A stretch of 9,871 nucleotides of DNA from Thioalkalivibrio sp. GTDB taxonomy: Bacteria > Pseudomonadota > Gammaproteobacteria > Ectothiorhodospirales > Ectothiorhodospiraceae. Position numbers and translations under genes: made by a program. The stretch covers positions 1-9,871 of the forward strand of contig JAGTVE010000142.1 in NCBI GenBank assembly GCA_018224485.1, in the 5' to 3' direction. The notes beneath the pieces were generated by a model, which had not been told where the DNA came from, searched no databases, and saw only the letters and a list, made by a program, of their open reading frames with translations. Position 1 is the first letter of the stretch. Each line of letters opens with the position of its first letter. Shown here piece by piece: positions 5,734 through 9,871 of the stretch.

Positions 5734-6639
5734 AGCCACGAGACGGTATCCCTGTGCGGTCAGTCTCTCGGCAAGAGTGGCAATGTGAGCGGGGCCTACC
5801 TCACAGCAGCCACCGACTATCGTCGCTCCCTGCTTGGTCCACCCAAGTGCGTGCTCGGCGTAGCCGGCGGGGTCAAGATCCGTGCGCGCTTCCAGCGAAT
5901 CGACCGTACCGCCGGGTTGCAGTGGGGCCACGGAAGTAAAGCCGTTGGCGTACCCGCCAAATGGCATGCCAACTTTTGCAAGCTCGTCCATTCCGGCGGT
6001 TACCGCCTCAGGTACCGAACAATTGACCAATACCCGCTCAGCGCCGGCGTTCACGACCTCCTGGGCCGCCTCTGCCAGGGTCTCGCCGGACCGCAGGCGC
6101 GTGCCATCGCTGTCGTCCACCGTGAAAGAGACCCACACGGGGAGGCCGCTTTCCGCAGCCGCGATGGTTGCTGCACGGGCCTCCCGGACGAGCGACATCG
6201 TTTCGCAGAGGAATAGATCGACTCCTGCTGCCTGCAGCTCCACTATTCGACGATAGTCACGCAGGCAGGTGGCGTCATCCGGCACGACCTCCGGATGATA
6301 ACTTCCGACCAACGGTGGAAGGCAGCCCGCGATGCGCACATCCTGGCCGCTTTCTTCGCGCGCCTTGTGAGCGTCGTTGAGCGCGGCAGCCTGTAGCGGC
6401 TCGAACATCTCGGGATTACCGTCGCGCGCAAGGCGCTGCGGTGTAGCGCTGTACGTGTTGACGGTGATGACCCGGGCGCCGGCATCAATGAAGTCGCGGT
6501 GTGCGGCCGTTACCAGATGCGGTTCATCCAGCATGACTTGCGCGGACCATAGCGGTGACGCGGGACGGCTGCTACGCCGCCTGAGCTCTTGGCCCATACC
6601 TCCGTCCAGGAGCACTACGTTGTTATTTCCAGAGGTCAT
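5728..6639 (-). CDS. Homocysteine S-methyltransferase family protein
   Basis: The product has 303 residues, the full length for this family. The enzymes move a methyl group from a donor such as S-methylmethionine or betaine to homocysteine, giving methionine, in the cytosol. The start has the family's LLDGGMGQEL (residues 10-19), followed by NTY at 71-73. The three zinc-binding cysteines that activate homocysteine are present: C207 in LVNCSVPEAV and C278-C279 in IVGGCCEVGP. ATG at 6639 is chosen because AAAGGA precedes it by about 10 nt and the family motif begins just after; the frame stays open further upstream. The methyl donor cannot be read from the sequence. The gene points toward the tRNA operon, and no SAM riboswitch was seen upstream. 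Confidence 0.9.
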   Translation of the reverse strand: MTSGNNNVVLLDGGMGQELRRRSSRPASPLWSAQVMLDEPHLVTAAHRDFIDAGARVITVNTYSATPQRLARDGNPEMFEPLQAAALNDAHKAREESGQDVRIAGCLPPLVGSYHPEVVPDDATCLRDYRRIVELQAAGVDLFLCETMSLVREARAATIAAAESGLPVWVSFTVDDSDGTRLRSGETLAEAAQEVVNAGAERVLVNCSVPEAVTAGMDELAKVGMPFGGYANGFTSVAPLQPGGTVDSLEARTDLDPAGYAEHALGWTKQGATIVGGCCEVGPAHIATLAERLTAQGYRLVAS

Positions 6640-6828
6640 TTGGTCACTATCCTTTTGAGGTCGCCAATACCATGTCACTGAGGTTTCCCGATTCCGCCAC
6701 GCGATCACTTCCGTGAGTGTTGCGATACCGGGATTTCGCTTGGGCTTGCCGGATTCTGGGCATTCGATACCGAAGGCCTCTCCGGCAAGGATGCGCGCCA
6801 GCGCCCGGCGCAGGTGCCCAAAGGCATT
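6640..6828 (-). pseudogene. Start-less coding-like frame fused in phase upstream of the methyltransferase
   Basis: The methyltransferase frame stays open for 63 more codons upstream, back to TAG at 6829-6831. The residues are protein-like: FGHLRRALARILAGEAFGI, then ECPESGKPKRNPGIATLTEV, then IAWRNRETS and TWYWRP. There is no good ribosome-binding site for an internal start, though an ATC/ATG-poor start near 6708 is conceivable. I do not recognise the family. It may be the 3' remnant of another gene whose stop was lost, or an N-terminal extension. Confidence 0.35.
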
Positions 6829-7216
6829 CTAGGTGCGTTCCAGTGTCGGTCAGCGCCGCGGCAAAGCCGTGAAGCGGTGGGCACTACGGCTCCACGTGAT
6901 GGTGGTCACCGCTGAGCAAAAGTGCAAATGGTTGGCGCCAGTTTCCGGGGACAGTACACCGATATCCATTCCCGTCGGCGATTGCCGCCCTGCTTCGCAA
7001 AATGCGCCTAACCGGGACCGAACACGAGCCATACGGATCCCCGCCCTCCCTCTCGACATTCCGCGGATCACGCCCCCAGACCAATCATCGAGAAATAGGT
7101 GTACGGTCCCCGGAAAACCCGAAGAGCGGCCTGCCCGAATGTTCAACGATCCCGGTTGGATCGAAACCCGTTCCACCTCGACGAAGTGCGGCAGGGCGGA
7201 TCCCCCAGGCGCTCAG
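6829..7216. other. Gene-free region containing an inverted-repeat element
   Basis: No credible complete gene lies in these 388 bases. The central part is the inverted-repeat element 6942-7116. The flanks (6829-6941, 7117-7216) show no RNA gene, promoter or terminator that I can support. Confidence 0.5.
6942..7116. mobile_element. 175-bp inverted-repeat element (REP/MITE-like)
   Basis: TTTCCGGGGACAGTACACC at 6942-6960 is mirrored at 7098-7116, whose reverse complement is TTTCCGGGGACCGTACACC: 18 of 19 bases match, and the match continues weakly inward. Ends of the GGGGAC.GTACACC type often border REP-associated IS200-like transposase genes in proteobacteria (recollection). The interior encodes no transposase, but its minus strand has MARVRSRLGAF after a start codon, possibly the remains of a transposase N-terminus. 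No target-site duplication is visible. It may be an internally deleted element. Confidence 0.5.
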
Positions 7217-7813
7217 TCAGATTTCCTGGCGGACCTGTGCATAGGTGAGCGCCGCGAAGATGCCCGTGCCGCCCAATACATTGCCCGCGAGGGCGGGCAG
7301 TACGCCTCCGAACACCGCTGCGACCAGCCCGAGCTCACCGCGCACGACTAGGATGAACAACTCGGTTGAGCCCGCCACCACATGTGACATTCCGCCGAGC
7401 CCAATCATGTAGGTCAGGATCACGATCATCAGCACCACGCCCGCGCCTTCCATCCTCGGCAGAATCCAGACAAGGGCGGCGAGGATGAAGCCGGCCGGAA
7501 TACCCCATGTGAAATGCTCAAGCGCGGTCGCCTCAGCATAATGGCGTGAAACGGCGAGGACACTCTCGAAACGGGCCTCGGGCACTAGATGGCCATGGAC
7601 CAGCACCATGGCGGCCGTTGCACATCCGACAAGGTTCGCGGCCAGGACGATGCCCCAGAGTCGCGCGGTCTTGTAGAGGCGCGTCCGGTTTGGCTTCAGC
7701 AGGAACGGAAGGATCGGGGTGATGGTGTTCTCGGTGAACAGCTGCATCCTGCCGAGTATCACGATCAGGAATCCGACCGTGTAGCCAAGGTTCGAGATGC
7801 CCGCGTCGGCGCT
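7217..7813 (-). pseudogene. Formate/nitrite transporter (FNT) family gene lacking its N-terminus
   Basis: The frame encodes about 198 residues. It opens just after an in-frame TGA at 7814-7816 and enters the family in mid-protein with GYTVGFLIVILGRMQLFTEN, a hallmark of the YfdC-type FNT branch. It continues through NLVGC, GMSHVVAGSTELF and GNVLGGTGIFAALTYAQVRQEI, a normal C-terminus. Family members are usually about 270-310 residues with six membrane helices, so roughly the first 80-100 residues, including helix 1, are missing. A GTG at 7762 could start an even shorter product, but it would begin inside helix 2 without a ribosome-binding site. Upstream lies unrelated sequence and then the 3' end of the lipoprotein gene. 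Probably non-functional. Confidence 0.75.
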
Positions 7814-7868
7814 TCACGGTCCCGGCCCTTATGCGCCGGCCCCATGCACTACCTGGCGGTCGATGGTC

Positions 7869-8090
7869 TCACTGCGTTGACCGGTCCGTCGCTTCTTCGA
7901 CCTGGTCGCCTGCCTCTTCCACCGCTTCCATGGCCTCTTCAGTGCCCTCTTCAGCCTGCTCCTGCATCTCCTCGGCCGCCTGGTCGATGTCTTCACCGGT
8001 CTCTTCGGCGGGGCCCTGATTTCCACAGCCCGCGAGTACGAGCGGAAGGATCGCGAGGCCCGCAAGAATGATGGTTAATGGCTTTGTCAT
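7869..8090 (-). CDS. Small acidic lipoprotein
   Basis: ATG at 8090 follows GGGGAG by 7 nt. This start is preferred over one at 8177 because the lipoprotein signal begins here. The product has 73 residues: a signal peptide with lipobox LAGC (Cys22 lipidated), then a 52-residue mature part extremely rich in Glu, Ala and Gln. Segments such as EEMQEQAEEGTEEAMEAVEE look like one or two amphipathic helices of the apolipoprotein or entericidin-like kind. G23 follows the Cys, so outer-membrane sorting is expected. No specific function can be assigned. It lies 109 bp after the DUF1328 gene on the same strand; these may form a small envelope-stress unit, which is inference. Confidence 0.8.
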   Translation of the reverse strand: MTKPLTIILAGLAILPLVLAGCGNQGPAEETGEDIDQAAEEMQEQAEEGTEEAMEAVEEAGDQVEEATDRSTQ

Positions 8091-8199
8091 GTTCGATCTC
8101 CCCACTGACGATTGTTGATGGAAGAACTTGACGATCCGCGACCGCCACGCGGCCGGTGCGTGCATTGCCCGGTCCACGGTACTGATGATCCGCGCCGAC

Positions 8200-8340
8200 T
8201 CAAACGCGTGGCGGGCGGCGCCTCCAACCCGTCTCCAGCGCTACCGCCAATACTAGCAGAAAGATGAAAAACAGGATCTGCGCGATCGACGAGGCGGTAC
8301 CGGCTATGCCGCCGAAGCCCAGCACCCCGACATAAAGCAT
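8200..8340 (-). CDS. DUF1328 (YtjA-like) small membrane protein, shortened
   Basis: ATG at 8340 has a strong GGGAGG ribosome-binding site 6 nt upstream. The 46 residues start MLYVGVLGFGGIAGTASSIA and continue QILFFIFLLVLAVALETGW, then an Arg-rich end. The GFGGIAGTA...AQILFFIF block is the DUF1328 core, in which two hydrophobic helices flank a Gly-rich turn. Relatives such as E. coli YtjA have about 53 or more residues, with a full first helix between the starting Met-Leu-Tyr/Trp and the G-F-G-G motif. Here some 10-12 residues of that helix are absent, with the frame kept. The strong ribosome-binding site argues that it may still be expressed. Family function is unknown. Confidence 0.75.
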   Translation of the reverse strand: MLYVGVLGFGGIAGTASSIAQILFFIFLLVLAVALETGWRRRPPRV

Positions 8341-8776
8341 TTCCACCTCCCGCCAGGCGACCATTGACGCCAACTGTCCTGAGCAGGGCAACTTAGGGGC
8401 CACGCCTGCGCAGGACTCCCGATGTCCTGCCACCCGCGTCGCCGGGCATGCCTTGCGTGAAAGGGCTCACCCATGTCGCTCCGTTACCCGTGACATGAAG
8501 CTGTGGCATCCCGACCCTCAGCCATACCCAACGACAAATCGTTCTTGTTTCGCGCTGGAAAGCCGCCCACTCCGGAATCTGTGATGAGCTGTCGTTGAAG
8601 TATACGTTAGCACTCGCCGGATCCCCCTGACATGGGGGAAACCCTCCATGCGCCCTCGGCTGCAGGTGCTTTTCCGCAATCGCTGGCTGGCTGGTATCTC
8701 GGCGCGGCCGTCCGGGCTTCTCGCGCTGGCTCGCGGAAGCCGATCCTGGAGTGATGCTCCGTGGGGCGTCTCGACC
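8341..8776. other. Gene-free region between DUF1328 gene and VIT remnant
   Basis: I see no supported gene in these 436 bases. An ATG at 8648 opens a frame into the VIT remnant, but its first 43 residues are Arg/Pro-rich and not membrane-protein-like. CCCCC (8623-8627) and GGGGG (8634-8638) form a 5-bp hairpin with a 6-nt spacer, which could be an operator. AGGAC near the DUF1328 start forms only a short stem. Confidence 0.45.
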
Positions 8777-8971
8777 GATGTCGCCTTCATGGCGAGCATC
8801 GTCGCGACGGCCGCTGCATTCCTGGTCATCGGCGTGCTGAAGGGCCGAGTCCTGGGCCAGGGGATGCTGCGCTCCGGGGCAGAAACGCTGGCCGTGGGCG
8901 GTGGAGCCGCGGTGCTCGCCTACCTCGTGGGCACGCTCATCCGACAGGCGGCCGGTGTCTCGGGCCTGTGA
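8777..8971 (+). pseudogene. C-terminal remnant of VIT1/CCC1-family Fe2+/Mn2+ transporter
   Basis: About 64 residues match the family's last two membrane helices. DVAFMASIVATAAAFLVIGV is followed by the cytosolic loop LKGRVLGQ, RSGAETLAVGGGAAVLAYLV and a short tail ending at TGA 8969-8971. The KGR loop and the G..A..AYL.G helix are typical of VIT proteins, which normally have five helices and more than 200 residues. Everything upstream of D44 in the open frame is unlike the family, so the N-terminal three helices and the metal-binding region are gone. Probably dead, although the frame starts at ATG 8648. Confidence 0.6.
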
Positions 8972-9065
8972 TCGCGGCGCGCGCCCTGTGGCCGCAGTTT
9001 CTTCCATGCGTGCCGTCCTTGTCAGGCTGAACCTGAAATTCATCAATGCGCAACCCCGGATGCGG

Positions 9066-9076
9066 TCTACGCTTTA
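9066..9076 (+). promoter_or_regulatory. Sigma-S-like -10 element upstream of the phosphoesterase gene
   Basis: TCTACGCTTTA matches the sigma-S extended -10 pattern (T/G)CTA(C/T)(A/G)CTTAA at 10 of 11 positions, 37 bp before the start codon. No clear -35 is present, which sigma-S promoters tolerate. Stationary-phase expression would fit end-joining repair; this is a prediction. Confidence 0.4.
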
Positions 9077-9113
9077 TTTTAGGGTCACATCGTGACGAAC
9101 GAGGAGACGGGCC

Positions 9114-9707
9114 ATGGGGCGTCTCGACGGGTACAGGAAGTCGCGGGACTTTCGCAAGACGCCGGAGCCCAGCGGGGACCATGGCGGCGGCAGCGAACAG
9201 CGCTTCGTGATCCAGAAGCACGATGCCTCGTCGCTGCATTACGACTTCCGGCTCGAGATGGGTGGAGTGCTCGTCTCATGGGCCGTGCCCAAGGGGCTGT
9301 CGACCGATACCCGCGAGCGAAGACTCGCCATCCAGACCGAGGACCATCCCGTCGACTACATCGACTTCGAGGGCGTGATCCCGGAAGACGAGTACGGCGG
9401 TGGCACGGTGCTCGTGTGGGACACGGGGGCCTACCGCAACCTGCGGGCCGACAAGGACGACGACGGATCCGACATGCAGGCATCGCTCGACGAAGGCCAG
9501 ATCGAAGTCTGGCTCGAGGGCAAGAAGCTCAAGGGCGGCTACGTGCTCAAGCGAACCGAGGCTGGCAGGAAGCCCAAGTGGCTGGTCATCAAGATGGAAG
9601 ACGACGAGGCCGATGCCCGGCGCAATCCCGTGAGCACCGAGCCCGATTCCGTGCTTTCCGGCCGCAGTCTCGACGAGGTCCGGGAAGACGCGGGGGAAGG
9701 TGCATGA
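9114..9707 (+). CDS. Stand-alone LigD-type 3'-phosphoesterase (NHEJ end-processing)
   Basis: The product has 197 residues. This Mn2+-dependent domain trims 3'-ribonucleotides and 3'-phosphates at double-strand breaks so that a ligase can seal them; in many bacteria it is fused in LigD with ligase and polymerase domains. The family blocks are all here: FVIQKHDASSLHYDFRLE, SWAVPKGLS, EDHPVDYIDFEGVIPEDEYG, TVLVWDTGAY and GGYVLKRTE. H36, H42, D44, R46 and H78 stand where the Pseudomonas aeruginosa LigD residues H42, H48, D50, R52 and H84 stand, a constant offset of six, so the active site is complete. GAGGAG lies 7 nt before ATG. Its stop overlaps the following ligase start as ATGA (9704-9707), so the two are translationally coupled. 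No Ku gene is in the window. Confidence 0.95.
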   Translation: MGRLDGYRKSRDFRKTPEPSGDHGGGSEQRFVIQKHDASSLHYDFRLEMGGVLVSWAVPKGLSTDTRERRLAIQTEDHPVDYIDFEGVIPEDEYGGGTVLVWDTGAYRNLRADKDDDGSDMQASLDEGQIEVWLEGKKLKGGYVLKRTEAGRKPKWLVIKMEDDEADARRNPVSTEPDSVLSGRSLDEVREDAGEGA

Positions 9708-9871
9708 ACTCCCTGCTCGAGGACCTCGACGAGGCCTTGCAGGACAGGCTTGAGAAGACAGGCATGGCCGGATGGATCGAGCCCCTGCGGTATACCACGC
9801 ACCGCAACACCGAGGGCGAAAAATTCTATGAAGAGGCCTGCGACAAGGGCTGGGAGGGCGTGATCGCCAAG
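9704..9871 (+). CDS. ATP-dependent DNA ligase (NHEJ type), apparently internally deleted; 3' end outside window
   Basis: The frame gives 56 residues to the right edge and starts at ATGA, overlapping the phosphoesterase stop. Residues 1-26 (NSLLEDLDEALQDRLEKTG, then WIEP) look like the usual N-terminus of such ligases, which leads into PMLATLT and then motif I. Residues 27-56 (LRYTTHRN.EGEKFYEEAC, then KGWEGVIAK) look like the segment just before and including motif IV (EGVIAK). About 150-200 residues normally lie between these points, including the catalytic lysine motif KxDG and motifs Ia and III; none is present. Such a protein could not form the ligase-AMP intermediate alone. A genuine in-frame deletion or an assembly collapse is likely. 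The ligase identity itself is well supported by the motif IV block and the gene order. Confidence 0.7.
   Translation, partial: MNSLLEDLDEALQDRLEKTGMAGWIEPLRYTTHRNTEGEKFYEEACDKGWEGVIAK

Noticed and set aside
8393..9046. 217-residue minus-strand frame
   Set aside because: It is antisense to the VIT remnant and covers intergenic sequence; mixed composition, no motif and no ribosome-binding site.

Overview
The window is GC-rich, densely coding bacterial chromosome. It probably comes from a gammaproteobacterium, perhaps a Chromatiales/Ectothiorhodospiraceae-type organism. The basis is a Pro-Arg-His-Lys tRNA cluster with encoded CCA ends, a Gram-negative type lytic transglycosylase tail, a lipobox lipoprotein, and E. 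coli-like promoter elements. The assignment is inference, because no rRNA or marker protein is present.

Left part (1-2443): the C-terminal peptidoglycan-binding domain of a probable lytic transglycosylase runs in from the left edge. It is followed by a 253-bp, almost fully palindromic, MITE/REP-like element (213-465). On the minus strand come a sodium:alanine/glycine symporter of the AGCS family (498-1913) and a 66-residue conserved-looking small protein (2243-2443).

Central part (2738-5047): the most unusual locus is a two-gene plus-strand operon. The first gene encodes a 624-residue membrane-anchored protein. It has 23 uninterrupted 11-residue (hendecad) repeats with a histidine/tyrosine-rich core column, and ends in a long Ala/Lys/Pro-rich, histone-H1-like tail. 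The second gene, 9 bp downstream, encodes a small exported Gly/Pro-rich protein. I recognise no described family that covers the whole of either protein.

tRNA operon (5101-5542): a near-consensus sigma-70 promoter with a C-rich discriminator precedes tRNA-Pro(TGG), tRNA-Arg(TCT), tRNA-His(GTG) and tRNA-Lys(CTT).

Right part (5543-9871): an intact homocysteine S-methyltransferase (minus strand) is followed by a run of damaged or shortened genes. These are a formate/nitrite-transporter-family gene without its N-terminus, a DUF1328 protein that lacks most of its first membrane segment, and the C-terminal end of a VIT1/CCC1-family transporter. A second inverted-repeat element (6942-7116) and an intact acidic lipoprotein gene lie among them. 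The window ends in a non-homologous end-joining module: a complete stand-alone LigD-type 3'-phosphoesterase, overlapped by ATGA with an ATP-dependent DNA ligase gene. In that ligase the N-terminus appears to be joined directly to the region just before motif IV, with the catalytic lysine motif missing. The repeated loss of gene parts points to a deletion-prone chromosomal region or to assembly error.
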